A stretch of 64,000 bases of DNA from positions 36,737 through 100,736 of the forward strand of contig NZ_JAGISH010000004.1 in NCBI RefSeq assembly GCF_017813235.1. The letters are read 5' to 3'. This document shows, piece after piece, positions 8,270-17,483 of this stretch. Under the pieces are notes generated by a model that was not told where the DNA came from, ran no database searches, and saw nothing but the letters and a program-made list of their open reading frames with translations. Origin of the DNA: Sagittula salina (GTDB lineage Bacteria > Pseudomonadota > Alphaproteobacteria > Rhodobacterales > Rhodobacteraceae). How positions within the stretch are numbered: the stretch's first letter is position 1; each line of letters starts with the position of its first letter. Made by a program: the position numbers and the translations under genes.

Positions 8270-9301
8270 ATGGCCGGTCGTCCCACCATCACCGATCTCG
8301 CGCGTGAGGCGCAGGTTTCTGTCGCGACCGTCGACCGGGTGCTGAACGGCCGCGCGCGCGTTCGCGAGGAAACCGCCCGCCGTGTCTACGAGGCCGCGCA
8401 GCGTATCGGCTATCATGCCGCCGCGCTGATCGGGCAGCGCATGATGGCCGACCTGCCGGAGATCCGCTTCGGCATCGTGTTTGCCAAGGAACGCCAACCC
8501 TTCTACCAGCACTTCCGCGAGGAGATGGAGGGCGCTATCGCCCGCGCCACCGGCATAAGGGGCCGGATGTTCGTGGAGTTCTCGCCCTCCCAGAGCCCCT
8601 CTGATTTCGCCGAACTGCTGGAAAAGGTCAGCCACCGCGCGGATGTGGTCGCCGCGACCGCCGTCAACCACATTCAGGTCACCGACACGGTGGCGCGCAT
8701 TCAGGAACGCGGCGTGCCCTGCATGTCCCTGCTGAATGACTTTGCCCAGGGCGTGCGGAAGTCCTACATCGGAATCAATAACATGAAGGCAGGTCGCGTG
8801 GCCGCCCACATGCTGTCCAAGTCGATCCGCGAACCCGGCAAGATCGCCGTCTTTGTCGGCGGTTTCCGCTGGCACGGGCATGAGCTTCGCGAAACCGGCT
8901 TTCGGTCGTACTTTCGCGAATACGGCCCCGGCTACCGTATTCTGGACACGCTGGTGAACCTCGAAACCCGGCAGCTGACCTACGAGGCGACGCTGGAACT
9001 CCTGCAGCGGCATCCCGACTTGCGCGGTCTTTATTGCGCGGGCGGTGGCATGGAGGGCGCAATCGCCGCGCTCCGCGAGGCGCGCGCGCCCGGTGACGTC
9101 GCGCTGGTCGTGCACGAGTTCACCGCCGAGAGCCGTGCCGCCCTCGCTGACCGTTATGCGGAGATGGTGGTCGCCACGCCACTGCAACAACTTTGCGAGG
9201 CCTGCGTCGACCTCGCTACCAAAACGGTGCAGGGCGGCGCCCCGCTGACACCCGGCCAGCTATTCCTGCGGCCCGACCTGTACCTGCCCGAATCCGTCTG
9301 A
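8270..9301 (+). CDS. LacI family transcriptional regulator of the inositol operon
   Basis: LacI/GalR-type repressor, 343 residues. The N-terminal helix-turn-helix TITDLAREAQVSVATVDRVLNG and the hinge region are complete. The rest is a periplasmic-binding-protein-like effector domain (from about residue 60), with GGFRWHGHELRETGFRSYF and GLYCAGGGMEGAIAAL typical of the sugar-responsive branch. It is immediately upstream of iolC, same strand, 159 bases apart, so it is the probable regulator of the inositol genes. RpiR-type IolR is the more common inositol regulator in alphaproteobacteria, and such a regulator exists at 26581 beside the second IolD paralogue. Effector unknown. Confidence 0.85.
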   Translation: MAGRPTITDLAREAQVSVATVDRVLNGRARVREETARRVYEAAQRIGYHAAALIGQRMMADLPEIRFGIVFAKERQPFYQHFREEMEGAIARATGIRGRMFVEFSPSQSPSDFAELLEKVSHRADVVAATAVNHIQVTDTVARIQERGVPCMSLLNDFAQGVRKSYIGINNMKAGRVAAHMLSKSIREPGKIAVFVGGFRWHGHELRETGFRSYFREYGPGYRILDTLVNLETRQLTYEATLELLQRHPDLRGLYCAGGGMEGAIAALREARAPGDVALVVHEFTAESRAALADRYAEMVVATPLQQLCEACVDLATKTVQGGAPLTPGQLFLRPDLYLPESV

Positions 9302-9460
9302 CAGCCGCCAAAGTCCTCATCTACGGCCCGGCCTGGCCTATCAGCCATGAGAGGAAACACTCTCACCCCGTTGACCGACGGCCCCGACCTCCGTCATTTC
9401 CGTCCGCGGAGGCGGTATCCGGGGGAGGGTGCCGCGGGAGATTCTTGCAAGGGCCTGACC

Positions 9461-11383
9461 ATGACCAAACCCCTCGACGTCATCACGATCGGGCGCTCTT
9501 CGGTGGACCTTTACGGCGCGCAGGTGGGCGGCCGTCTCGAGGACATGGCGAGCTTCAACAAATACATCGGCGGATCGCCGACCAACATCGCGGCGGGCAC
9601 CGCGCGGCTGGGGCTGAAATCCGCGCTCATCACCCGCGTCGGCGACGAACACATGGGCCGCTTCATCCGCGAGCAACTGGCCCGCGAGGGCGTCGACACG
9701 CGCGGCATCGTCACCGACAAGGAGCGCCTGACCGCGCTCGTCATCCTTGGCATCCGGGACCAGGAACAGTTCCCCCTGATCTTCTACCGAGAAAATTGCG
9801 CCGACATGGCGCTGGATGTCTCCGACATCGACGAGACCTTCATCACGCAGGCGCGCGCCGTTGTTGCCACCGGCACCCATCTCAGCCATCTCCGCACGGA
9901 GGCCGCCGTGCTGAAGGCGCTTGAAATCGCGCGCGCGGACGGGATGCAGACGGCGCTCGACATCGACTACCGGCCGAATCTCTGGGGGCTTTCGGGCCAT
10001 GGCGATGGCGAAAACCGGTTTATCGCCTCCCAAAAGGTCACGGCTAAACTGCAGTCCACCCTGCACCTCTTCGATCTGATCGTCGGCACGGAAGAAGAAT
10101 TCCACATCGCCGGTGGCACCACCGACACCATCGCCGCGCTGCGGGCGGTCCGCGCGGTATCGGACGCCACGCTGGTCTGCAAACGCGGTCCCATGGGCGC
10201 CGCAGCCTTCGAGGACGCGATCCCCGACAGCCTGGACGACGGTCAGACCGGGCCCGGCTTCCCCATCGAGGTCTTCAACGTGCTGGGCGCGGGCGACGGC
10301 TTCATGTCCGGGCTGCTGAAGGGCTGGCTTGACGGCGAGGACTGGCCCACCGCGCTGACCTACGCCAACGCCTGCGGCGCCTTCGCCGTCTCGCGCCACG
10401 GCTGCGCGCCCGCTTACCCGTCCTGGACAGAGTTGCAATTCTTTCTCGAACGCGGCGTGCAGGAGAAGGCCCTGCGCAAGGACCGTGCTCTGGAGCAGAT
10501 CCACTGGTCGACCAACCGGCGCGGTGCCTGGCCGGACCTGCGCGTCTTTGCCTTCGACCACCGGATGCAGCTTGAGGAGCTCGAAGGCGCGACGCCGCAA
10601 AGGATCGATGCCTTCAAATCGCTTTGCCTCCAAGCCACCCAACAGGTCGCCGCCGGCCAGCCCGGCCATGGCATCCTCTGTGACGGGCGGCTTGGCCGTG
10701 ACACGCTTTACAGGGCGGCAGGCACCGGCCTCTGGATCGGGCGCCCGGCGGAATGGCCCGGATCGCGCGCCCTGACGCTGGAACCGGAGATCGGCCCGGA
10801 CTGCGGCGGGCTGGCCGAATGGCCGCTGGAGCACGTGGTGAAATGCCTGTGCTTCTACCATCCCGACGACACCGCAGAGATGAAGGCGCAGCAGGAGGAG
10901 ACCGTTACCCGCCTCTTTCACGCGTGCCGCCGCAACACCCTTGAGTTTCTGCTTGAAGTCATCCCTTCGAAATGCGGTCCCGTGACCGACACGACCACGG
11001 CGGAGGTCATTCAGCGTTTCTACGACATCGGAGTCTATCCGGACTGGTGGAAGCTGGAACCGATGCAGAGCGTGGCCGGCTGGCAGGCCGCCTGCAACGC
11101 CATCGAGCGCAACGACATGTATACACGCGGCATCGTGGTGCTGGGGCTGGCCGCAAAAGAGGCCGCGCTGGCCCAAAGTTTCGCCGTGGCGGCCCGCTTC
11201 CCTCTGGTGAAGGGCTTTGCCGTGGGGCGCACGATCTTTGGCGCCGCCGCAAATGACTGGATGGCCGGCACGATGACCGACGCCGAGGCGGTCGCGCAAA
11301 TGCGGGACACTTACGCCCGGCTGTGCAAGACATGGGATGAGGCACGGGCCGCCGCCACGCATGGCGCCAGGGCAACTGTGTGA
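9461..11383 (+). CDS. iolC: Bifunctional 5-dehydro-2-deoxygluconokinase / DUF2090 (IolC fusion)
   Basis: Inositol pathway kinase that phosphorylates 2-deoxy-5-keto-D-gluconate, fused to a DUF2090 domain of the type thought to act as the following aldolase. About 640 residues from ATG 9461; the frame is open from 9347 but family homology begins at MTKPLDVITIGRSSVDLYG. PfkB features: GGSPTNIAAGTARLGL near residue 36 and LGAGDGFMSGLLKGW near residue 280. The DUF2090 part starts near residue 345 (AWPDLRVFAFDHRMQL) and runs to the end. The fusion is usual in alpha- and gammaproteobacteria. First enzyme of the operon, 12 bases before iolD. Confidence 0.9.
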   Translation: MTKPLDVITIGRSSVDLYGAQVGGRLEDMASFNKYIGGSPTNIAAGTARLGLKSALITRVGDEHMGRFIREQLAREGVDTRGIVTDKERLTALVILGIRDQEQFPLIFYRENCADMALDVSDIDETFITQARAVVATGTHLSHLRTEAAVLKALEIARADGMQTALDIDYRPNLWGLSGHGDGENRFIASQKVTAKLQSTLHLFDLIVGTEEEFHIAGGTTDTIAALRAVRAVSDATLVCKRGPMGAAAFEDAIPDSLDDGQTGPGFPIEVFNVLGAGDGFMSGLLKGWLDGEDWPTALTYANACGAFAVSRHGCAPAYPSWTELQFFLERGVQEKALRKDRALEQIHWSTNRRGAWPDLRVFAFDHRMQLEELEGATPQRIDAFKSLCLQATQQVAAGQPGHGILCDGRLGRDTLYRAAGTGLWIGRPAEWPGSRALTLEPEIGPDCGGLAEWPLEHVVKCLCFYHPDDTAEMKAQQEETVTRLFHACRRNTLEFLLEVIPSKCGPVTDTTTAEVIQRFYDIGVYPDWWKLEPMQSVAGWQAACNAIERNDMYTRGIVVLGLAAKEAALAQSFAVAARFPLVKGFAVGRTIFGAAANDWMAGTMTDAEAVAQMRDTYARLCKTWDEARAAATHGARATV

Positions 11384-11394
11384 GGGAGGACCCG

Positions 11395-13221
11395 ATGGCA
11401 ACGATCCGATTGACCGCCGCGCAGGCGATGGTGCGCTACCTGTCCAACCAGATGACCGAGGATCGCGGGCGTTTCCTCGAAGGCGCCTGGGCGATTTTCG
11501 GCCACGGCAACGTGGCGGGGCTGGGAGAGGCGCTGTATCACGCAGGCGACAGTTTCCCCACTTGGCGCGGCCACAACGAGCAGACCATGGCGCATACGGC
11601 CATCGCGTTTGCCAAGCAACTGCGGCGCAGGCGGGCGATGATGGTGACCTCCTCCATCGGGCCGGGCGCGCTGAACATGGTAACGGCCGCAGGGGTGGCG
11701 CATGTGAACCGCCTGCCGGTGCTGTTCGTGCCGGGCGATGTCTTTGCCAACCGTGGCCCCGACCCGGTCCTGCAACAGATCGAGGACTTCGAGGACGGCA
11801 CGGTTTCGGTCAACGACTGCTTCCGGCCGGTCTCGCGCTACTTCGACCGCATTTCCCGCCCGGAACACCTGCTGACCGCTCTGCCCCGCGCCATGGCAAC
11901 CCTGACCGATCCGGCGCAATGCGGACCCGTCACGCTGTCCTTCTGTCAGGACGTGCAGGCCGAAGCCTACGACTGGCCGGAGGCGTTCTTTGCGCCGAGG
12001 GTCTGGTATCAGCGCCGCATCCGCCCGGATCACGGCGAGTTGCATCGCGTGGCGCAGGCGATCAAGGCGGCCAAACACCCGCTGATCGTGGCCGGTGGCG
12101 GCGTGCATTACTCGGACGCCTGCGAAAACCTCCGCCACTTCGCCGAAGAGCACACCATCGCAGTGGTCGAAACGCAGGCCGGGAAATCCGCCCTGCCCTG
12201 GGATCACCCGCTGAACCTCGGCCCTGTCGGGGTGACGGGGGCGGAATGCGCCAATACCGCCTGCGCCGGGGCCGACCTCGTGTTGGGTGTCGGCACGCGG
12301 TTTCAGGATTTCACCACCGGTTCGTGGACCGTATTCAACAAGGATACGACGCTCGTCAGCCTCAATGTGAACGCCTACGATGCGGCAAAGCACGGCGCGC
12401 TGCCGCTGCAATCGGATGCCCGCTCCGGCCTGACCGAACTGGCGCTGGAGCTGTCCGGCTACGACGGCCACGCGCCGGACCCGGAGCTGAAAGCCGAATG
12501 GTTCGCCAAGGTCGACCCGCTGACAGATGCGCCATCGGACGGCAACGCCCTGCCGACCGATCAGCAGGTCATCGGGGCGGTGCAACGTGCCTCCGGTCCA
12601 GACACAGTGGTGATGTGCGCCGCAGGCACCATGCCCGGAGAGTTGCACAAGCTCTGGAAGGCCGCCCGCCCCGGCGCCTACCACATGGAATACGGTTTTT
12701 CCTGCATGGGCTACGAGATCGCCGGGGCCGTCGGCATCAAGATGGCCCAGCCCGACCGCGACGTGATCTGCATGCTGGGCGACGGGTCCTACATGATGGC
12801 CAATTCCGAGCTCGCCACGGCGGCGGCCATGGGCATCAGGATCACCCTCGTCATCACCGACAACCGTGGCTACGGCTGCATCAACCGGCTGCAAATGGGC
12901 TGCGGCGGGGCGGAGTTCAACAATCTGCTGGACCATTCGTCCGCGGCGGACACCAACATCGACTTCGCCGCGCACGCCGCCAGCATGGGCGCGGCGGCGG
13001 TGCACGTCGGCAGCATTGCCGAACTCGAGGACGCCCTGCACCGCGCCAAGGCGGCCACCGGCCCCTTTGTCGTGGTGATCGACACCGATCCCTACCCCAG
13101 CACCCCGCATGGCGGCCACTGGTGGGATGTTGCGGTGCCCGAAGTCGCCGAGCGCGCCGAAGTGAACGCGGCCCGCAAGGTTTATGAAACCGCGCTGGAC
13201 CAGCGCAACCGAGGATCATGA
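11395..13221 (+). CDS. iolD: 3D-(3,5/4)-trihydroxycyclohexane-1,2-dione acylhydrolase
   Basis: Thiamine-diphosphate enzyme that hydrolytically opens the inositol-derived ring dione, 608 residues. ATG 11395 is chosen over upstream starts because GGGAGGA lies 5 bases before it and homology begins at MATIRLTAAQAMVRYL. The TPP/Mg site GDGSYMMANSELATAA followed by DNRGYG is near residue 465, and IFGHGNVAGLGEAL with WRGHNEQTMAH near residues 34-65 match IolD. The stop overlaps the first ATG of iolE. A clear paralogue is encoded at 27640-29514. Confidence 0.92.
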   Translation: MATIRLTAAQAMVRYLSNQMTEDRGRFLEGAWAIFGHGNVAGLGEALYHAGDSFPTWRGHNEQTMAHTAIAFAKQLRRRRAMMVTSSIGPGALNMVTAAGVAHVNRLPVLFVPGDVFANRGPDPVLQQIEDFEDGTVSVNDCFRPVSRYFDRISRPEHLLTALPRAMATLTDPAQCGPVTLSFCQDVQAEAYDWPEAFFAPRVWYQRRIRPDHGELHRVAQAIKAAKHPLIVAGGGVHYSDACENLRHFAEEHTIAVVETQAGKSALPWDHPLNLGPVGVTGAECANTACAGADLVLGVGTRFQDFTTGSWTVFNKDTTLVSLNVNAYDAAKHGALPLQSDARSGLTELALELSGYDGHAPDPELKAEWFAKVDPLTDAPSDGNALPTDQQVIGAVQRASGPDTVVMCAAGTMPGELHKLWKAARPGAYHMEYGFSCMGYEIAGAVGIKMAQPDRDVICMLGDGSYMMANSELATAAAMGIRITLVITDNRGYGCINRLQMGCGGAEFNNLLDHSSAADTNIDFAAHAASMGAAAVHVGSIAELEDALHRAKAATGPFVVVIDTDPYPSTPHGGHWWDVAVPEVAERAEVNAARKVYETALDQRNRGS

Positions 13222-14123
13222 CGATGAGCGTCAAATTCGGCATTTCCCCCATCGCATGGCAGAACGACGACCTGCCCGACCTGACCGCCGCATTCAGCAT
13301 GGAGCAATGCCTGCGCGAGGCGCGCGACATCGGCTACACCGGGATCGAGCGCGGCCGCCGGATGCCCGCCGACACCGAAGGTTTGAAAGCCTATCTGCGG
13401 AAATACGACATCGCGCTGTGTGGTGGCTGGTGTTCAGGCAACCTGCACGTCGCCTCCGTCAAGGACGAGATTGCCGCCATCACCCAGCAGGTCGACCAGT
13501 TCATCGCGCTGGACGCGCCCTGCCTTGTTTACGCGGAATGTTCGAACACCGTGCAGGGCATGGCCAATACGCCAGTGAATGACCGCCCGAAGCTTGGCCG
13601 CGACGCGGTGCTGGCCTACGCGCGCAAACTCTCCGAGGTCGCGCAGTGGATGCAGGATCGCGGGATGCAGATGGCCTATCACCATCACATGGGGTCGATG
13701 ATCGAATCCGAGGATGACGTGAACTGGCTGATGGAGGGCTCGTCCGACGCTGTGAAACTTTGCTTCGACACCGGGCACCTGCTGTTTGGCGGCGGCGACG
13801 TGATGGCGACAATGGTTCGCTGGGCGCATCGGATTCACCACGTGCACTTCAAGGACATCCGCCCGGACGTTGTGCGGGACGTACGGGCGCATGATCGCTC
13901 TTTCCTCGATGCGGTGATCGCGGGCGCCTTCACCGTGCCAGGTGACGGCTGCATCGACTTCCAGGCCGTCACGGACAAGCTGAAGGCCATGGACTACGCC
14001 GGCTGGATCGTGGTCGAGGCCGAGCAGGACCCGGCCAAGGCCCCGCCCTACGCCTATAGCCAGAAGGGCTACCGCCATATTCTGGACGTCTGCGCGCAGG
14101 CCGGGCTGGCGGTGGACCACTGA
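13218..14123 (+). CDS. iolE: myo-Inosose-2 dehydratase
   Basis: TIM-barrel dehydratase converting 2-keto-myo-inositol (inosose) to the ring dione used by IolD; xylose-isomerase-like AP-endonuclease-2 fold, about 300 residues. FGISPIAWQNDDLPDL at the N-terminus and the metal-site segments AYHHHMGSM, CFDTGHLLFGGGD and HVHFKDIRPDVV match IolE. Two starts are possible: ATG 13218, which overlaps the iolD stop as ATGA, or ATG 13224, which has better spacing from GAGGA. The stop overlaps the next start. Confidence 0.9.
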   Translation: MTMSVKFGISPIAWQNDDLPDLTAAFSMEQCLREARDIGYTGIERGRRMPADTEGLKAYLRKYDIALCGGWCSGNLHVASVKDEIAAITQQVDQFIALDAPCLVYAECSNTVQGMANTPVNDRPKLGRDAVLAYARKLSEVAQWMQDRGMQMAYHHHMGSMIESEDDVNWLMEGSSDAVKLCFDTGHLLFGGGDVMATMVRWAHRIHHVHFKDIRPDVVRDVRAHDRSFLDAVIAGAFTVPGDGCIDFQAVTDKLKAMDYAGWIVVEAEQDPAKAPPYAYSQKGYRHILDVCAQAGLAVDH

Positions 14124-14368
14124 TGGCACGGCTGCTCGACGTTCAGCACCCGTGGTTCGTACCGCTCTGGCGGCGCATCGCAACCGTCGGCGCCTGCCTT
14201 GGCTGGGCCACTCTGGAGCTGTCACTCGGCAACAATGGCTGGGCTGCCATGCTGGGCCTGCTGGGGCTTTATTGCGCGCATCAGTTCTTTGTCGCCTTCG
14301 ATCCGCCCCCGGATCAGCCCGAAGACCCGGAAGCCCCGCGAAACCATACCGAAAAGGACCCCGGATGA
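14123..14368 (+). CDS. Small membrane protein inside the inositol operon
   Basis: 81-residue protein of unknown function. An amphipathic start (MARLLDVQHPWFVPLWRR) leads into a hydrophobic span of about 35 residues (roughly 18-55) that could cross the membrane once or twice, then an acidic proline-rich tail (PPPDQPEDPEAPRNH). The start overlaps the iolE stop by one base (TGATG) and its stop overlaps the iolB start (ATGA), so translation is coupled on both sides. That tight packing supports a real gene. Similar short proteins sit beside catabolic operons in Rhodobacteraceae, in my recollection; no role is known to me. Confidence 0.75.
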   Translation: MARLLDVQHPWFVPLWRRIATVGACLGWATLELSLGNNGWAAMLGLLGLYCAHQFFVAFDPPPDQPEDPEAPRNHTEKDPG

Positions 14369-15189
14369 CCCACCTTCTGCGCAAGCCCACCGGTACGACC
14401 GGACACGTGCACGCCATCACCGTCGACACCGCCAAAACCCCCGACAGCCCGGAGTGGGGCTACGTGGGCTTCGACCTCTGGCGGCTGGCTCCGGGAGAAG
14501 AGGCCTCCGGCACCACGGGCGACCGGGAGGTGATCCTAGTGCTGGTCGAGGGCAGGGCCCGGGTGGCGGGCGCGGACCGGGATTTCGGGGAGATGGGCGA
14601 CCGTATGGACGTCTTCGAAAAGACCCCGCCGCACGCGGTCTACATTCCGCGCGGCGCGGCGTGGCACGCGGCGGCCACGACCGATTGTACACTGGCTGTA
14701 TGCTCTGCCCCCGCCACCGCCGACTACCCGGCGACCAGGCTCGGCCCCGAGGGCATCGACATGGTGCAGCGCGGCAAGAATGCCAACACCCGCTACATCC
14801 ACAATGTGGCGATGGAGGACCGGGATGTGGCCTCTTCCCTGCTGGTGACAGAAGTCTTCACCCCCGCCGGCAACTGGTCATCCTACCCGCCGCACCGTCA
14901 TGACGAGAACGATTTTCCCGACATGACCTATCTCGAAGAGACCTATTACCACCGCCTGAACCCGGCACAGGGCTACGGGCACCAGCGGGTCTTTACCGAG
15001 GACGGATCGCTCGACGTGACCATGTCGGTATCCAGCCACGACGTGACGCTGGTGCCGAAGGGGCATCATCCCTGCGGCGCACCCTACGGATACGAGATGT
15101 ATTACCTGAACGTCATGGCGGGTCCGATCCGCAAATGGCGGTTCCGCAACCACCCCGATCACGACTGGATCGCACAGCGCGACGCCTGA
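14365..15189 (+). CDS. iolB: 5-Deoxy-glucuronate isomerase
   Basis: Bicupin isomerase (KduI/IolB fold), 274 residues, converting 5-deoxy-D-glucuronate from the IolD reaction to 2-deoxy-5-keto-D-gluconate, the substrate of IolC. The start at 14365 overlaps the preceding stop. The second cupin carries the metal ligands in YPPHRHDENDFPDMTYLEE and the matching late histidine in PKGHHPCGAPYGYEMYYLN. Last gene of the operon; a hairpin element lies just downstream. The iolG dehydrogenase and iolA are not in the window, so the pathway here is incomplete. Confidence 0.92.
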   Translation: MTHLLRKPTGTTGHVHAITVDTAKTPDSPEWGYVGFDLWRLAPGEEASGTTGDREVILVLVEGRARVAGADRDFGEMGDRMDVFEKTPPHAVYIPRGAAWHAAATTDCTLAVCSAPATADYPATRLGPEGIDMVQRGKNANTRYIHNVAMEDRDVASSLLVTEVFTPAGNWSSYPPHRHDENDFPDMTYLEETYYHRLNPAQGYGHQRVFTEDGSLDVTMSVSSHDVTLVPKGHHPCGAPYGYEMYYLNVMAGPIRKWRFRNHPDHDWIAQRDA

Positions 15190-15217
15190 AACCTCGGGCC
15201 TGTGCACGCGGCGCACA

Positions 15218-15272
15218 CCGGGGTCTGTCTGCCCCCGGACCCCCGAGAGGTATTTAAACCAGGAAGAAGCAG
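15218..15272 (-). terminator. Dispersed hairpin element, minus-oriented copy
   Basis: The GC hairpin CCGGGG...CCCCGG (15218-15238) is followed by GGTATTTAAACC and, in reverse, TGCTTCTTCCTGG. This is one copy of an element that recurs between genes in this window (see 47791, 63926, 38670). It separates the convergent iolB and FAD-oxidase genes and probably ends transcription. There is no long T tract. Confidence 0.5.
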
Positions 15273-15277
15273 CAGCG

Positions 15278-16675
15278 TCAGGCGGGCGGTACCGTCTTGC
15301 CCGGGTTGAGGATGCCCTTCGGATCGAGCGCCTGCTTGATCGCGCGCATCATGTCGAGCGCGACCGGGTCCTTCCGGCGGGCCATGCTGGCCAGTTTCGA
15401 GGTGCCGATACCGTGTTCGGCGGAAAAGCTGCCGCCGAGCGTCAGCACGACGTCCTCCACCGCCTCCATCACCGGATCCCGCTGCGCGGAGTCTTCCAGC
15501 CAGACGACATAGTGCAGGTTGCCATCGCCAAGATGCGCCACGGTCATATCGCGGGCCTCGGCGGCGATGGCGCGGACACGGGCACCGGCCATGTCGAGAA
15601 AACGCGCCACACGGTCGAGCGGCACGGCCACGTCATTCACCACCGCCGGACGGTGCGAGAGAGAGATTTCTGCGGCGGCCTCGCGCCGGGCCCAGAAGGC
15701 GGCGCGCTGTGCGTCCGACCGGGCCACTGTGGCGTCGAGCACGAGGCCTTCTCCGTAGAGCTGCGCGAGTACGGCTTCGAGATAGCCGGTAAGCGGCACA
15801 GCCCCGTCTGGACCGGTGTCGGCATCGCGCGGCGCGGTGGCGGAAAGCTCAACCAGGATATTCACGTCGTACCCAGTGTCGAAGGGCGGGCGCGCGGCGG
15901 GGTCGAGCCGGGCGTGCGCCTCCATATAGGCGCGCGGCATGTACTCGAAGGCCTCCACCGCGCCGCCGGTCATCTGCTGCAGACGGTTCAGAAGCATGAG
16001 CGCACCGTCGAGCGTTTCGGTCGCCACCATCGCCGTGGCATGGGCGCGCGGCGCCGGCGTCAGTTTCAGCACCGCGCGGGTTATGACGGCCAGCGTCCCT
16101 TCGGAGCCGATCAACAGGTGGCGCAGGTCGTAACCGGTGTTGTTCTTGTGCAGTTCCGACATGAGGTCGACCACCCGCCCATCGGCCAGAACCGCCTCCA
16201 GCCCCAGTACGAGGTCGCGGGTATTGCCATACCGAAGCACGTTGGAGCCACCGGCATTGGTGGCAAGAAGGCCGCCGAGACGCGCGGAGCCCTTCGCCCC
16301 GAAGGTCATCGGGAAACACAGGTCGTACACAGCGGCGGCGGCGTGCAGGTCCGACAGGATCACACCGGCACCGACGCGGGCGACGCGGGCCTCGGGCCGG
16401 ATCTCCTCGATCCTGTCGAGCCGGTCCAGCGAGAGCATCACCGCCCCCTCCCCCAGCGTGCCACCCGACAACCCGGTATGGCCGGAGACCGGCACCACCG
16501 GCACGCCTTCGGCATGGGCCAGCCGCATCACGGTGGAGACCGCGCCGGTGTCGCGCGGACGCACCACGCAGAGCGGGGTCCATTGGTACTGCCCCGTCCA
16601 GTCGCGCGACCAGGGAGCCATGTCCGCGCCGGTCAGAACCGCATTGCCCAGCGCGGCGCGCAGCGCCTCGATCAC
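15278..16675 (-). CDS. FAD-binding oxidoreductase, D-lactate/2-hydroxyglutarate dehydrogenase type
   Basis: Flavoprotein of the VAO/GlcD family, about 465 residues. The N-terminal FAD-binding domain has PVSGHTGLSGGTLGEGAVMLSLDRLDRI and GLLATNAGGSNVLRYGNTRD; the C-terminal FAD-oxidase domain has VAHLGDGNLHYVVW and FSAEHGIGTSKL. GTG at 16675 is preferred because it overlaps the preceding stop as GTGA and homology starts at IEALRAALG; an ATG at 16717 would overlap the upstream gene by 46 bases. It probably oxidises a D-2-hydroxy acid. Third gene of a minus-strand operon with SRPBCC and DUF4198 proteins; the functional link is unclear. Confidence 0.85.
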   Translation of the reverse strand: MIEALRAALGNAVLTGADMAPWSRDWTGQYQWTPLCVVRPRDTGAVSTVMRLAHAEGVPVVPVSGHTGLSGGTLGEGAVMLSLDRLDRIEEIRPEARVARVGAGVILSDLHAAAAVYDLCFPMTFGAKGSARLGGLLATNAGGSNVLRYGNTRDLVLGLEAVLADGRVVDLMSELHKNNTGYDLRHLLIGSEGTLAVITRAVLKLTPAPRAHATAMVATETLDGALMLLNRLQQMTGGAVEAFEYMPRAYMEAHARLDPAARPPFDTGYDVNILVELSATAPRDADTGPDGAVPLTGYLEAVLAQLYGEGLVLDATVARSDAQRAAFWARREAAAEISLSHRPAVVNDVAVPLDRVARFLDMAGARVRAIAAEARDMTVAHLGDGNLHYVVWLEDSAQRDPVMEAVEDVVLTLGGSFSAEHGIGTSKLASMARRKDPVALDMMRAIKQALDPKGILNPGKTVPPA

Positions 16676-17472
16676 TGCGGCACCGCGAAGGTCAGCGATG
16701 CCCAGCGGCTGCTCCATGCCGGTCCGTCGCCCTGCACCGGCAATTCCAGCATGGTCACCGCGTCCAGCAGGTAGGCATGGCCCGGCGTCACGTCGACGAC
16801 CGTCCGGCCCTCTGCGTCCGTGCGATAGAGGCGCACGTCGACCGTCCCATCGGGGGACTTGTCAAAGACCTCCACCTGCGCATCGCCGCGCGGGGCGCCC
16901 TCGTACAGCACCCGGATCGGAAAACCGTCCGAGAGGTCGTCGGTATAGGGGTTGGCCTCCGCGACGATCTCCGTCTCCAGCCCCACCTCCGCGTCCGATC
17001 CCCGTCCTTCGCCCAGCGCAACGAGGCTTTTGGCAAAGCGCGTGTACTGCTCGCGCACAATGTCGTGGTCCAGCCCGCGCCCGTCATGGGCCGCGCAGGC
17101 CCAGCCGATATCCTTGTGATCGCAGAACCGCTCGAACGTGGCGCGGTCCTTGTAGGTCAGCGTGTAATCCCGGGTCACATGCACCACCGTGGCAAGCCCC
17201 TCGCGGCCGACCACCATGTTCAGCGCGGGCATGTCGCCGGGGCGCCCCTGCACCGGGATCACCTCCCCTGCGACAATCACGTCGAAGCGGCGAAAGTTCG
17301 GTGGCACGTAGGCAGAGGATGCCCCCTTCAGCCGGTCGCCCACCTTCAGCCTCGCGACCACCGGCGTGTCGGGGGCAACGACATACGCCTCCGGCTCGAT
17401 CCAGAATTCATGCGCCCGTACAGGCTGCAAACCCATCGCATAGAGCACAAGCGCCACCCAGCCCAACCGCAT
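16672..17472 (-). CDS. Exported DUF4198 domain protein
   Basis: 266-residue secreted protein. ATG 17472 has GGGAG 6 bases upstream. The signal peptide ends at LQPVRA, leaving the mature N-terminus HEFWIEPEAYVV; an N-terminal histidine after cleavage is typical of this family, which is tied to metal uptake (NikM/CbiK-like contexts) in some genomes. The remainder is beta-rich, including TPDGTVDVRLYRTD-like immunoglobulin-type strands and FDKSPDGTVDVRLY. Two cysteines flank FERFCDHKDIGWACAAHDG. It sits between SRPBCC and FAD oxidase genes and ends at GTGA with the latter. Function unknown. Confidence 0.75.
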   Translation of the reverse strand: MRLGWVALVLYAMGLQPVRAHEFWIEPEAYVVAPDTPVVARLKVGDRLKGASSAYVPPNFRRFDVIVAGEVIPVQGRPGDMPALNMVVGREGLATVVHVTRDYTLTYKDRATFERFCDHKDIGWACAAHDGRGLDHDIVREQYTRFAKSLVALGEGRGSDAEVGLETEIVAEANPYTDDLSDGFPIRVLYEGAPRGDAQVEVFDKSPDGTVDVRLYRTDAEGRTVVDVTPGHAYLLDAVTMLELPVQGDGPAWSSRWASLTFAVPQ

Positions 17473-17483
17473 CGCGATCTCCC

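Noticed and set aside
9341..11401. 686-codon open frame on the minus strand opposite iolC
   Set aside because: Antisense to a clear IolC fusion; composition is rich in Arg, Gly and His as expected for a GC-rich shadow frame, with no domain.
11311..13119. 602-codon minus-strand frame opposite iolD
   Set aside because: Shadow of a strongly supported IolD gene.
16676..16717. ATG 16717 as start of the FAD oxidase
   Set aside because: Would overlap the DUF4198 gene by 46 bases; GTG 16675 forms a normal GTGA overlap. Not fully excluded.
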